A stretch of DNA of 64,000 nucleotides from Kappaphycus alvarezii (GCA_002205965.3 NADL03000662.1:1364001-1428000), one strand, 5' to 3'; shown: positions 45,800-59,500, numbered from the stretch's first letter. Notes: generated by a model from the letters alone, not told the origin. Numbers and translations: made by a program.

Positions 45800-46620
45800 A
45801 ACTACCTAACTTTACGTATCCAGAATCTAGTGTTCAATACAGCCTCCATGCTTCTAAATCGCATGGAAAAAGCGCTCATGCATAGACGGGAGCAGTCCCT
45901 GATCGGTTTCTGCACTGATAGAGTTCCATCTTTCCGGAACACAAGTGACTTAGTCTACGACCGTCGTATATTAACTTTTCTTGCCATATAACTCCCAAAT
46001 CAGTAGTCCCATAGGTTCTCAATCAACTCAAGGTCTGATGATCTCGCTAGCCCACGTCAGAACTCGAATATTTTGCTAAGAAAACAGTTTTGGCCACATT
46101 AGAAGAGTAGAACGCGGCATTATTCTGTTGAAATATCCAATTAAGAGGCCAATGATCTTTAGCCTGGAGCAAAATCTTCCCCTCCATCATCTTGACATAC
46201 TTCTTTCCATCCAAAAAAATTACCAACACTAGTTTATTCCTTCCATGTCCGCGAACATCCGGCCAGACTCTAATTTTCATTCGCATCATGCTGATGCTTC
46301 GAAAGCGCCACATTTTTGTTCCTTAAATCATTTCACTAGCATCGCAAACCATCCGGATAATCGCAATGTGAGCCATTTCTCATCGCTAAAAACACGACAG
46401 AGTTCCACCACCGCGTAACTTTCGCAGAGTTGAATAGAGCCCATTCCACTCCATCAATTTTGTGCTGTTTCGTCAGGGTTAATTGCAGTTTGACTTTACT
46501 GTAGCGAGGATCAACATAGCCACCGAGGCAAGTTCTCTTCCAGGAGACGTTAATGAGGATTTGCAACTCGTCTTGCAACTCCAACGCTGTAAAAGAGTTG
46601 GAGGCGTTCCTCGCTAGTCA
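45800..46620 (-). pseudogene. Second Tc1/mariner transposase relic
   Basis: Reading leftwards: HKIDGVEWALFNSA then WWNSVVF, where the expected SDEK is replaced (first catalytic site lost). KIRVWPDVRGHGRNKLVLVIF, DGKKYVKMMEG and WIFQQNNAAFYSSN (46160 region) follow, with the second catalytic Asp changed to Asn. LRTYG and a shifted C-terminal tail run down to about 45800. It is a different mariner lineage from the 42.4-kb element and has lost at least two of the three catalytic acids. Terminal repeats were not found. Confidence 0.7.
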
Positions 46621-48189
46621 TATGTATGCACGGAAGAACATTTATATGCGATTATCGCATTTTTTGCGAGTTAGGTAGCTCCGGAGATCTATAATTTACT
46701 TGGATGCCACCATTTTTTGTTCCTTCGAAGGAAAATTTTGATTGAGAAATGTTTCCCTATCGAGAGATTCTCACTCGTTATGATTTCCTATATTTTGATG
46801 TGACCTAAGAACATAATATTCGTTATCTGAGTGTAGTGCAATGCGTGAAACGCAAACAAAGACGGCCAACAAGCGAAAATGCCTAAGGCTATGCTTAGCA
46901 AGGGAACACACAAAGAATACACCAGACGTTCGGGATCTTCTTTCTCTTTAGGCAACCTGCGTTGCAGTGACTAAGTCCCACGTCTCTGACGATGCTGGCT
47001 TGACAGGGCTTGCAGCGTCAATGACGAAGGCACTCGGACGGTGTGGTAGAGCATACAGAAGTCTTCTGCCGGCTGTAGGTCACTCCTACTTACTTCCGGG
47101 TTGTAAGGCCGGACCGTGTCCAAAGGCTTCGGCGTGTGATCGCTGGGATCACTCTTCTAGGTAGGATTTTGGATGCGTGGCAACAGCCAGTAGCAAATCT
47201 TGAAGGGTTGCGACGTAGTCACGAATCTCCTTAAGAGATGCGGGGCGGTGTCTCCGTCGACAAACTGGTGGGCGATTCCACTTACATATATAGACGCTGA
47301 ATAACGTAAGCGCCAAAGGCGGTAAAAAGAAACAAACAAGAAAAAGGGAAGACCAGAAGGTCAGTAGACGTGGGATCTAGAGGGGAAAAACACGCAAAGC
47401 GGGGACACCCGAGCGGAATAGAAAACGTTATGGCTAAAGCTGCTATGGACAAGGAAACCTTGAATGAAGGAAGTGAAAAGTCCAGCCCCTGCGCAAAAGT
47501 GCTGCGAGGACGTCTTGAAGGAAAAAAAGTTGGGAACTAAGTCCAAAGCCCGCACCGGAGTGCCTCTGTAGTTTATGAGTCTTGCGACTCGAGTAGAATA
47601 AATACTAGTTAGAACTAAAACTAAGTAAACTACATGCTCTTCACTAAAATTAAATAAAGCTAATCGGGTGGACCGGGAGCGCGGTGGCGGTTGGCTCCAC
47701 GTAGGAGAAAAAGTCCTCTGCCCCTTGGCCCAATTAGCGGGCGTAGCCTGGGGCAAATATCATGTCCAACCTGGGTCCCGATAGGCCCGATGGGACATGC
47801 GCTGTGGTCCATGACCGTTTGGCTTACACTTGTCAATTAACAGTTAGTGTCAATAAAATATCATGAAAGTTAGTTCCAAAATTGATCTCGAAATTAGAGC
47901 ACGAAAATCCACTCTCTAAACGGCAATGCTCATCGGTGTAACGATGCACTACACTGAGCGGGGATTCTGTTTCTGATGACATGGTTCTCCTAAATAGGTG
48001 CCACTTTATACAGAGAGAAACGACTGGTCCGCGGAGAGTGCCTCAATACGAATCTTTGTATGTTTGAATATTCTCACTGGACTGTCTCCTACCCATTTCG
48101 TGGAATCAGTGGTGATACTGTTGTAGTAGTCTAGGTAAGTAGATTCTCGGTGTAGACAACTTCAATGGAGCTGGGTACCGTTCGAACAG
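46621..48189. other. No supported gene; possible solo LTR at 47.35-47.85 kb
   Basis: The minus strand from about 47835 begins TGTTAATTGACAAG and contains a 131-codon Ser/Phe-rich ORF (47756-47361) that does not look like a real protein. The TG start, an AATAAATACTAG motif and its position among retroelements make an LTR plausible, but I found no second copy in the window. Confidence 0.25.
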
Positions 48190-49190
48190 TGATCTAGATA
48201 ATCCAAGTCGGCTTACTACGTGCAGAAGATGTTCCGGGACTCCAACTTTAGTCTATACTTGTCACAAGTTGACATAAAAACCTCTACCTATTCGACATAT
48301 ATTCTCGTTAAAACCATCTCTTTCGACAGCAAAAGGCTGATTTCTTCGTTCACATTCTGGAGGGCCCAGCTCGCAATTTCTATATCAGGAACGTTACCGA
48401 GACCATGTAATACAATTAATGGTCAAGATAATGGTTCAGGATCATTATAGCTGTGGTATAAAACCCTGGTCGCGGTTATTGGTAGAGAGATCACCGAGAG
48501 CGTCGGTAGCACCGGTTCGCAAACCGTAGCTACCAAAGTACGACCGAACTCAACGGAGGGAAAGCAGGGGAAATAGGAAGGGCAGCTCAACCCAGGGTGG
48601 ATTGTAATCCGTCTTAGACGCGCGTTCGAGCGGTAAACAGTGGGAACGACCGATAACCGGAGCGATAACAGGGAAACCTATGAGTGAACGACGGCTACCC
48701 AAGTACAGTTCACCGTTAAGGAATGGTTCACGGGTAAAAGTCCCCAACCTTTACTGTTGGCAAGCGGAGTTGGCGACGGCCTTATATAAAGGCCAATCCC
48801 GAGGTTTTAAGCTCCATATAATTATCTACAGTAAGCTAATAAATATCTACCTAATTACAGTTAGCTACATTACATAGTTAACTACACTAATAAGTAATCG
48901 CCAGCAATACGGATTACACCTGGCCACGTCCCAGTCCCGTAACCGAGAACGGTAATCACACTCTGCCATCTCCACAATTACACTACAACATTTATGCCTC
49001 TTTGAAACCATTCCTCTACGCTCATTAATGAACATGAAAGAACGAGAGGATCTTTCGGAAATTCTGATCAATTTTGTTGATCGAGTCAACCTTATAGCGC
49101 TCCAAGCGCGGAAGTACTTCAGTCCGGACACTCCCAAAAGTTTCCGCTGGGCGGTCAAAGAGTTTTGGCCTTGTCTCAGATCTTGACTCA
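48190..49190 (+). other. Possible LTR promoter followed by a short gag-like ORF
   Basis: A strong TATA region, CCTTATATAAAGGCC, lies near 48780-48795 after a GC-richer block. About 150 bp downstream a plus-strand frame open from 48955 to a TGA near 49187 has an ATG at 49028 and encodes MKEREDLSEILINFVDRVNL then ALQARKYFSPDTPKSFRW. That helical, charged texture is like the gag of LTR retrotransposons. It stops after about 53 codons and nothing downstream resembles pol. The overlapping minus-strand 97-codon ORF is treated as its shadow. Confidence 0.3.
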
Positions 49191-50890
49191 GAAGTTCGCA
49201 ACTCAGAATTTCACTTTATATGTGTTCTTAACTTCCATTCGTGAATATTTATGGCTCATTGGCTGCGAATCGTTGTATTATGGGAGATATAAATGTATTC
49301 TCAAAACTTTATACTCACATAGACTCCGTAAAGGTCTTTAGATCCGTAATATGTCTTTGAAATAGATTGAAAAACAATCAAATACGGGCTTCTGAAGTTT
49401 TTTTGTAAGTTTAAGGATTGTTAAGTATCTTCTTTTTTTCGTTTAAACTCTTTATGGGACCCGAATGGACAGCAAATAAGCAGAAATGAGTGTTCATTTC
49501 TTAGTTTTGTTCAATTTACTGTGAGAATATTACAGGTATTGAAAGTTAGTGAACTAGTGGATGAATTTATAATGTTTTTAGTTCCATTTTGGTCTACAAA
49601 TATAAATCATCTGACCCTCATTAGAGAAGGCCGTTCTTTCTTCTTACGGTGTTTCATGGTGTTGACAGTCCGGATTTTTGCACTATTTTTTCAACGGCTG
49701 CAACATTTCAACAAACTCTTACAGCACGAAGAAAGCCACAGAGTTCTGCTCTTTGTCTTCAATTGTAGAAAAGTCTCTTTAGATTTCGTTTAGTGTTTTA
49801 TATTATAGATGATAGTCCAGAGATTTGCATAAATGTTTCAATATATTCATAAAGCGCAACGTATGCCAAAAATGCTGCTCCTTTTCGGCAATTGCCCAAA
49901 AGATGACAAAAAGCACAACCTAAAACCTTTAGTTTGTACAAGTCGAATTCATGCCTACAAATACAATATATCAATCCAGCCTTGGATGCTGGTATAATCG
50001 CATTCAAATACCCCATTCGTATAGATGCTGATTTTGTCGGCTGCAAATGGTAAGGGTCCTCCATTTGGTCTATTTAATTTCATGTGAAATATCAAGGTTG
50101 GAGATTTGTCTGCTATGGAGTGAATAAGGAGCAGATTTCAAAGTTCCTCTGCATACAAAATAGAAAACTACTGGAAATACTAGCCTGGCATGCTAGTGTC
50201 GTTTAAGGAGTCCGTTGGATCAAATAATCTGGAAGAATCTACTGTTATAATTGAGTCTAAAAAGTTGGTTTTGCTATTGCCTAGGATAGATGAATGTTTA
50301 CCGCCCAGTTTTTGAAGTCTGAGGTATTAGTTGAGGCTTTGCGTAGCCCCCCTTTTTGACTCCCATTCTGCATGGCTCTCGAATCGAGGAGAATTCTGTA
50401 AACCGAGTTGCGAATAAGCAGTTTCAGTATTTAATTTACCGCCACTTGAACAGAAAAACGCTCGTCGTACTTGTTACTATGCGAACGACCCTTTCCGCGA
50501 ATTCCTTTTTCCTTTATTTTGAGATCCATTCCTGGCCCTTCTATTTTCAAAACAACTGTCCTATATTTTTTCCAATAAGAAAAACCCCACAGTCCTTCTC
50601 CTTTATGAATCCAAACTCAATGTAAGATATCATTTTTCATTTTATGTTTGAAGATTTGACCCTCCTTTTTTTGAAAATAAATCTTTTGAATCTTGATTCG
50701 CTTCGTCCCCCAAATTCATTTACAATATTTATCAAGCATACTTTTTGTTATTTTCATGAATGCACGCAATTTCAAAGCCGCAACATTGTCTCTCATGTTT
50801 CATTTCCTCGTTCGTGAAAATTTTCGAAGGTATTACGCTATGAACAACCTCCACCGGTCCCTCACAATCGCCACGTCATCCGGAGCCCGC
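49191..50890. other. Start of AT-rich gene desert
   Basis: Base composition drops clearly compared with the left two thirds of the window. ORFs of 70-90 codons are Phe/Leu/Asn-rich and look random. The stretch 50540-50710 (TCCTTCTCCTT, then ATCCAAACTCA, TTTGAAG, GACCCTCC, AATCTTTT) has a diverged partner at 59160-59320. Confidence 0.5.
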
Positions 50891-50904
50891 TGTCTCATCA
50901 AATG

Positions 50905-51390
50905 ACTGTCTTTGATGTACAATGGGCCAACTGACTTCGAGTACAACTGCGGGAGGATGGACCTGGAGCGCATTCGGCAGTGGGTTCGCCGTCACTGTTT
51001 CGAGGAGCAGAAGATTCATATGAGCAAGAAGGAGAAGAAAGGGCAAGGGACCGGAGGGAGGCTGAGGCGGATTTGGAGGGATTGGGAGATGAGGATGATA
51101 GGGTGGACTCATGGGAGCCACTGGTGTACAAACGTGGGGGAGCTGCTATGAAGGACGGAGGGGAGAGTTACGAGTGATATTATTGACGGACTCCTCTGCT
51201 GGGTACGATGCGGAGGTTGAGGTTCGTAAGGAGGGGTTGGAGGATATCTCTGATGTGTCAGAGAAGGCTACCTATCATTCTGGGCCGTTCGATGGAATTT
51301 TTATGGCTGCATTGGGTGAACAGATGCTTTGGGGGAATTTTTTGGCTCTTATCTCGAGGAAGAACATTATGAGAAGTAAATATACATATA
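50905..51390 (+). CDS. Coding-like island of unknown function, frame-interrupted
   Basis: Inside the AT-rich region this 0.5-kb patch has clearly higher GC and protein-like frames. One (GTG at 50980, to about 51175) reads EDSYEQEGEERARDRREAE then DLEGLGDEDDRVDSWEPLVY. The other continues, after a one-base shift in a G run near 51150, with RVILLTDSSAGYDAEVEVRK, EGLEDISDVSEKATYHSGPF and DGIFMAALGEQMLWGNFLAL. An alternative N-terminal frame (MDLERIRQWVRRHCFEEQK, 50957 on) overlaps it. The product would be acidic and mostly helical; I recognise no family. It may be the 3' exon of a gene or a fragment moved by an element. Confidence 0.35.
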
Positions 51391-51439
51391 TATCTTCTGT
51401 TCGTCTTTCTCGTCTACAAGATTACCTTTAATGAATTTT

Positions 51440-54400
51440 ACAGTATTTAATATTGTTTTTAGAGACTTAACGGCTAGCCAAAATTCCATATAAGCTGATT
51501 AAACTGATTTCTATAGGGAGGGCAAGAAAGATGGGTTACTGTATATTTTTCAAAATGGATGCGATTTATCTTTTAAAACGCAATAGTTTCATTAAAAACA
51601 TTCGATTAGCTGTCATATCATTTATGAAAAAACTGGCCCTACGCCTTTCTCAGACCTACTTTCAATAGGCTATTCCTGAAATTGCAAAGAAATTTAACGA
51701 AACAGTATTTTTGTGTGCAATTCCTCTCAAGCCACGAAGTACAAAAATCGACCTCATAACTTGATAAAATTCTTAAAATCTACTAGGTCTGCAGGAAATT
51801 TTTAGTGCCTCCCTCTTTCACTGTAAGTTTAGACAAGATCTACTGATAAGCTTTCCATATCTGTAGCCCCTCACGGTACAGACATGTCATTCATAAGTGG
51901 AGAAAAATAAGAATTTTTATATAATCTAGATAAGTCCAAAGGTTAACTAACGATCTAATTACTATCATCATCTTATATGCCTGTTGAATTTTCCTAAAGA
52001 ATCGAATAAAACGTTCCTGAATTAAATCTTTCTCTAATTAGGGAATTTTTGAAAAATATTGCAAACTTCTAAAGGAACAACACAGTATGAAAATCCAATA
52101 CAAAACTCATATATTAAATGTTATTGTGTTAAAACCAAAACATCTCTCACAGCGATCGACCCTCCTTTTTTTCCCAGCATAAAAATCGCTCACAATTATT
52201 TTCCAGTCATAGACTTTCAATTTCTGGTTTGTATCTGTGGAAAAATAATAGCAGTGTTTTTCTCTTCATTTGGGGCTTTACTATGATACCTGTTTCCCTA
52301 ATTATCACAAATTTCTTAGCTTTGATTTCTATCTAGTTTCCTTGTCGTACAAGCCGAATTTTTATTAGTTACCCGATCTTACTGATGTAAGTAAGCAATC
52401 AAAACAAATTTGTTCTTTACACAGAGTATATTTAAACTCAGCGGTGCGTAAAATCTTAAATTTCCCCCTCTTTAGGGTTTGCACTCAATAAATGCGACCA
52501 AATTAATTGACATGTAATGCATCTAATCGGAAGTCTTATGAAGGCAGATATTCTCCCAATTCTTAAAATATATCTTGAATTCATAGGAATGTGCTCAAAA
52601 TGCATCATGTTTGGCCAATATTATTGTATTCTTTTGTAAATGAATGGATTACCGACCAATTTAAGGTCGGGGAATCAGTTTGCTAGTAATTTTGTTTAGT
52701 TTTACCTTAATTTGGTTCTCAAACATCAAAAACTTATTAATGTACTTCTTCGAGTTTAATTAGGTACGACAATTTTTCCAACAATTAAGCATCACAGTTA
52801 ACATTAATTTTTTTCAAGGCAGGTTGACTGTGTGGTTTTCTTTAAGAAATGGTGACCATTGTTTCATATAAATTTTTATCCGAATAAACCCATAAAAAGT
52901 TGGCTAACTTTTTCATTGTCTGAGAATTTAAAAGAATAAGTTTCTTATTACGGTATATTCGGGAATTTTTTAAGCACAGTACACTGCCATAAATTTTGAA
53001 CCGGATAAATGCCAAGGAGAGGCCTGGAATAATTTTAAAATTAGAAAGGAACATAGACGCGATTTTGAAAACCACCTAAAAAAATATGAAAGAATCTTCT
53101 TGGCCAAAAGAAGTGTTTTATAAAGCTCTTAATCCATTCTCACCATGTATTTTCACTTTTATATTTACATTAATGCTACAAAAGGAGTCTTTTTGATTTC
53201 CATAGACACTAAAAATTTTTCGGAAACTTTTGTTTGAAACCAATCTATGAGTGCATTTTAAACAGTTTTCACGCGCTTAAAAACCCCGAAAATGGGGTAT
53301 GTAAAATGGCTATATTTGAAGACCGTGTCTGTCGCCTCAATTTTTTGACTATATTTTAACCGTGATACCTTATTTGAAAAGTAATACTCAAATAATTTAA
53401 CAATATAAATGCTTTTCATGTTTACTTTTCAAACATTAATTTGTATAGTAAAAACACTTCTGTTAATAACGCAGTTACTAATACTTTAAAATAGCGCCTC
53501 AGTAATTGAAAAGTTCCGAGATGCAAAGAGTAAATATTTGGGATAAATTTGAATTAAGTGACAACTTGAGCCTTCCTTTATCTATCCTCTCATTAGAAAT
53601 CACTAATTACTGCATAAAAGAAGCGTTTCCCTTGTTCCCCATCAGGAGAACAATTTTAAGCACATAATTGTTATCTTAGTAACTAACCAGATAATTTTTG
53701 CTTCATTCGGTAACTACTGTGCAGTACCACATAACCTTGACCTCCTTTCCATTTCCGATTACGCTCTATAATTTTTGCATTGGGCTGCTCACAATATTAT
53801 CTGTGCAAGCTTTCTATAATGAGGTAAAAGCCCCACAGGGTTTAGTAACTGGTCATACCGCCGTCAATGTGATTAACTCCGGGCGCTTTGGTTGATATTT
53901 CGATTAAACAATTGGAGTTTAGTTGATATAGGACTGCTTCGAAATCGGATTAATAAAAATTTGTCAATCAGTTTCTTCCTTAAAAATGACTGAAATGAAG
54001 TGCGTAATTTATCTATTTTATAATGATATTATAAAACCTCTTATTATATGGTTCTCCGTCATAAGATATGTGTACCAATATCAATGAGATAAAATTTACG
54101 AATTTTATTTTCATGATATTGAAAAAGCAAAAATCTTCTAGATTCGATGGTCTCAGCGACTTTAGGATCCTTTAGTATCGCTTTGGACTGACTGCTGACA
54201 ACATTAATTAGTCTATCAACCAACTATCGCGAATTCGCACAATAGTAGCACTTTTATATATTTAATGGCTCTAGATCGCCTCAGAGTTACTCGATACCAT
54301 TTATATGGTCAACATTGGATCTTTTAATGGAATGTTCCATATCCTTTTTCATCTAGACTTGAAAATTCACGTCGATCGTGTAAATATTTTGCTACTCAAC

Positions 54401-57400
54401 AGAAAATTTTTTGCGGTCGGTGGAGAGTATTCTCGCTCATCGTCTTGCAACGAAGCTAATTAGACGATATTGAAAGATATTTTTAAGCATATAATAGCTC
54501 GAGAAGTGTCACTGCCAACAGCATAAATCATTTTTCAATCTTTCCCATCATTGGCAACCATCTTGGTTATTACAGGATCTATAGCTTCTGAACTTTCACC
54601 TTCTGTTTGAAACATAAGATGAATTTGCAGAATATACATGACAATAAACATTTATCATAAATTTATGTATTTCTATAAAACTTTTTTATTCATCAAGTTA
54701 CCTTATTAAATTACATCTCTTTGATTCATGTAATCCCATAAAACTAAATTGACGTTATTCTAGGCAAAAAAAAAGTAAAGAAACTTCTTCATGTTTTGCT
54801 CTCGACTGCAGGGCTCCTTCAGGCTTCGTTTTATGTAGGTCTGTACTAACCAAACTCTTTAAGCGAGCGACAGACCTATTCTTGTTTGTCTTCTCCTGAG
54901 CACTTTTGTTAACCACAGCAGAACTCTCGCTGTGTCGTTCTTGTCAAACTGAAATTCGAATGAATTTATTGCTCGAACTAGATATATGAAAGTCCAGAAA
55001 GTTTGACGAAATAATTAACTCCATTCGAACAGTTTTTTTTCCAATTCCCTCTATTTCTCCCGCACTTTGTCTCATTTGGATTTACACAAAATAGGAAATG
55101 TTCTATTTTACGTAAAACTGAAAGAATCTGCCGATCCGTCAATCGTATGTTTCACTGACGTCACAAACTACTGTCGCACAATTTTATCACACTGCAAGCC
55201 TCCCGAATATTCCTTTACCGTGTTCATATTTTTATTTTTCTTCCAGTCGCTTCCTCTTCTGATTTGATATTTAGTACAATCAATGTCCGGATTCTATTTC
55301 ACAATAAAATCTAATAGGCCAGTGAAAAGGTTCTGTAGAATATCAACAAAAAATAATCTTCACTTATCTCCTATTCTCATAAAGATATATATAAATCCAT
55401 ATAAAGAACAATGCAGAGTACTTAAGATATGTTTCAGATACTACTTTCAATCTAGATCTTTCACTTTTCTGCTCTAAAACTAATTTTATCGTTCTTCTTA
55501 TGCCACTCTCTGTAGTGCTTACCGTATTTGAAACCCTCATCTTTGTAAAATTATTTCTATCTAAAGAATATTTACCTGTTTTTACTTTCATGGGTCACAA
55601 AATCGGAGAAATACTCCATTTCATAACATCCGGACTTATGGCATAACAGGTATGGTTATACATTTTTTAATTCATTCTGTACTACTTATGAAATTAGATA
55701 CAGCGGTTCGACTAGGTAGCTGCATAGCTTATCAACTATCCTCACTTCTACAATAGGGGTACCCGTTCACTCCAACTAAGAACTTTTCTTTTCTCCCTAC
55801 ATTCCGAATGTTTTGTAATAGACTTGTATCCCTCATTACAATACCCTCCATTCTCTGTTTATGAACACGTGAAGTTTAATACGCTCTTTACATAGCCTCA
55901 AGTGCTAATTTTTTTCATAATTATGGCTAGAAGTAGACTTGATACAATTTGGCATTTGGAGACTTTTCATACATGTAATGTTTTACATGGAACATAGGAC
56001 GTATTTATTCTTGCTTTTTTTTATATAAGTGACTGATGAGAAAACTCACTTAGGCTGTCATTCTCTCCCAAATAAATTTATAATTTCTCTATTTTCTCTA
56101 GAACTGGCTTGCTGTTATGGTAGCTTTCAATTGCCGCCGAAATAATGGCAATAAATTTATCCCTCCCAGACAGCTATTATATCGCTCACTACTGAAGTTA
56201 GACTCTATGAACTATTTTTTAAAACTCTGTTGTAAAGAAGAAAAATATTCGGTGCAGACGAATCTAATGTTGATTTTAAACTACCCTTCTAAAAAGTTGT
56301 GGTAAATCAGTAAAAGGAGCAGCGACGACCCTATGCTGATTTGAAAGGAGACCTTATCAACCTCAAACCCTGCAGTTGGATTAATTTCCCATATTGTAAT
56401 CAAAATCTTCTAATTTCCTCTTACGTATTACAACTCCGTCAAAAAAATCTTCATATCAGTGCTTTCTCTTCGACCTTGAATGCTCTGAGATTATCAAATT
56501 CAGTTCCCTGTAAACTAGCGTTCTGGTAAAAACATTCTGCATATTTCCCCGGTTTATTTCCTCCAATATGCACGAGATTGTAACTACCACACAATGCCTG
56601 TGTCAAACTTCTCCGATTCATCTCTATTCGATTCAATGTCCCGAACCAGCATCTTTTTAACATTCTCTCCCCTTTATTCGTCCATAATATGCTTCCCTAC
56701 ATTTTAAATAAACAAAAAAACCTGTTCCGTCACCTATGTTGGATCTAGATTTACACTTTAATCATCTCACTTTTAATCCTTATGACGTCTCCATCTCCCA
56801 TGCACCATTATTTTATCTTCTTCCTCCATTCCTGAAACCTCTTTATTGGTAAGTTAGCTAAAGCGTATCCCTATTCATTTCAATTCTACTCATTTCTGCG
56901 TGCAGATCTCTATTGTGCTCGTGATAATCAGAATAATTTATTCTGTACGGTATGCGGAATCAAGTAAGCTACTAGCGCAAAAAATAATTCTGTTTACCTT
57001 GCGTCCCAAATCATTTTATAATACATATGGATAATGACACAGAAAACGAAAATATTGAATTTATTGCAAAAAAGGATTTTCAAATGATAAAGAATGAATT
57101 TCACCTAAAACAAATTAAAGTTTGTGCCACCAACTTCAATGTTTGGGGCTTTAAGCTATTTCCCAATTCGTTCAACTTTCAAAAAAGTGGTGTTTTACAA
57201 AATATTTATTTTCGAAGAAACCAAAAATTATCCTTATTCATTCATTTAGACACCCTATAGTACTCTACAGTGTAACAAATAGATTCATCAAAAACACTTT
57301 TTAAAAAATGTTTCGAAAAAGGAGCAGTATAGATGCCGTATTGCTGCGATTAAACACTCTGTAACGAAGTTACTTGATATTGTTGATATTGTTGTACTGT

Positions 57401-59500
57401 AATTGTAATAACAACGCATCGAAAAGAAAATCAAACTGTACCTTGAAATTGCACTGTACCTTGCACTTTAAATTTATTTACCATACCAATAACTTCAATT
57501 TATATAGTAATACGCAAAAACTATCCTAAACTTTACGTACCGAGCCCCAGTGTATCCCAAAAACGGAAAAAGAAACAAAAACATCAGCGCTCCATTACCA
57601 AATGCACGGGTTTCACGGATACCAAGGCAACCTAGACGCATTACACACTCCACCCCATACATGGTGCTCAATGGGCTGAGGTCAGTGTTGCAGGCAACAC
57701 TCCTAGGATATTTGGATATCCAACGTGCTATGATCCGATAATCCTCCCTTTATTCCAAACTGAAACGAGGAAGCAAAGAATTTAAATCAAACATTCTATG
57801 CCTCCCGGGATGCGGAAGATTGACTAGGGTCATTTTATGCATATCATGGATGTCCTATGAATGGGACTGCAGGTTTCGAACGAAACGTCGTAGGAAATAT
57901 ATCCAGATGCTGGGTCAAATCTAATATATTGCCTTTTTGCACAAATTAGATACCATAGCGACTAAGACTGAGAAAAGATAAATATGAAACAGGGACACGT
58001 TTTGGTGAAGGAAGAATTGAAGGAAAAAATCGAATGAAGAAAAAAAGTATCATAGAGATCCAATTTCATAAAAAAATGCAACGATCTGTAAGAGAAGACC
58101 TTTCTCATAGCTTGCAGGCAAACAAAGATGGCCCTGATGTCCGTGAAGCTATTGGCTATTCGATGAGCGAAATTTCTGTAAGCAATACTTTAGAAGAAGA
58201 AGAATATGTGGCGCTTGAAGGCATTGAGGAGCCGACAGCATTGGCGATGAGCTTATGCAAAGGCAACGATAACGTAGTGCTTCTTATTTTTTGAACAGTA
58301 GGCGGTTTTAAGTGCAACCTTGTGGATATTTCTGAGCTCTTGAAGAATAAAAGGCTAAACTTCATTCAAACAAAAAATAGGTGACGCTAAACTGCGTTTG
58401 AGACAGTTGCTTATCAAAAAAGCACTTGAAAAGATACCTAAGTTTTAAACATTCTCTAAGCTCTATTTGATACGATTCAACTTGCACTCATATGTATAGT
58501 AAATTATGAGGCTATGAACGGGGTTGGCAATGAATTGAAATATCCGCTGTACCCTTCTCTTAATAGCTTTCTTATAAGGGCCAATTACCAAATTTGAAGA
58601 GTACAAAAATTTCGCTCGTAAGGATGGAAACATAAGACGAAAATTCAATGAAGTCCTGCCTTTACTTGAAGAAATACAGTAAAATGGTATCTGCAGAAAT
58701 ATTACAGACCTTTCTAAGCTTACATTTTTTAAAATTGTTTCCAAAATTTTACATACGCATTAAATTGTAACTATATCTTTTTAATGATAATATGTCGTTA
58801 ATTCTATAGATTTTCTACTATCTATCAAATGCTCTCGATTAATTTAATCATATAATAATTGTCTTAATCATGGAATATTTCAGTCCGTTATAACATGTGA
58901 TCGGAGAGGTTAAGCTCCTCTCCAATAGCTTTGGAGCCCTGCAAGGAATCAAACCATCTTATGTTTTTCAGACAACAATATTTGGGAGAGAATAATTTCT
59001 GAATCATTCCAAGAAAATGCTTGAAACTATTGATTTCGGAGAATTTGACATCGATTCAAACTTGTTTTACATGTTTCATATTTCTAATTGCTTTAAATAG
59101 CTCGTTTCTCAACGAAATTAGTCACTTTCTTAAGCAAGTAAATGCCACTTTTTCAAAAAAAGGAAATTTTCTCGTAATTCTCTTTAAAACGTAATCTCAT
59201 ATTCCTTCTCCTTGGAGGATCCAAATTCACAGCGTAAATTCACTGTTATGTTATATTTGAAGGTTTTAGCCCTCCTAGTTTATAAGAATCTTTTCAAATC
59301 GATATAAGCTTCTTTATACAAACTATGTTCCAATATTTTGAAGTATATGTTTATATTGTACCCAGAAATTGGCATCAAATCCCAAATGAAATACAGTCGC
59401 ACATTTTTTATTGGACTGATTCCCTTAAAATATCTTCAACACAGAACTATTTTAAGCTCCCTAATTACTCATTTCCAACTTCTATTTTAGAGAGCCACAC
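51440..59500. other. AT-rich gene desert with diverged internal repeats
   Basis: More than 8 kb with low GC, abundant A and T runs and no recognisable protein domain on either strand. ORFs are short and compositionally random; the best are a Lys/Glu-rich 86-codon plus-strand ORF at 58034-58294 and a 77-codon one at 57027-57260. A recurring GACCCTCCTTTTTT-type motif occurs at about 50657, 52158 and (as AGCCCTCCTAG) 59266. A small perfect hairpin CCGACC-AATTTAA-GGTCGG lies near 52650. A CAGTGTATCCCAAAAACGG near 57550 resembles a mariner end, but no partner was found. No tRNA or rRNA was seen. Confidence 0.5.

Noticed and set aside
49191..59500. Organelle-derived insertion
   Set aside because: Low GC suggested mitochondrial or plastid DNA, but I recognised no organelle protein, rRNA or tRNA on either strand.
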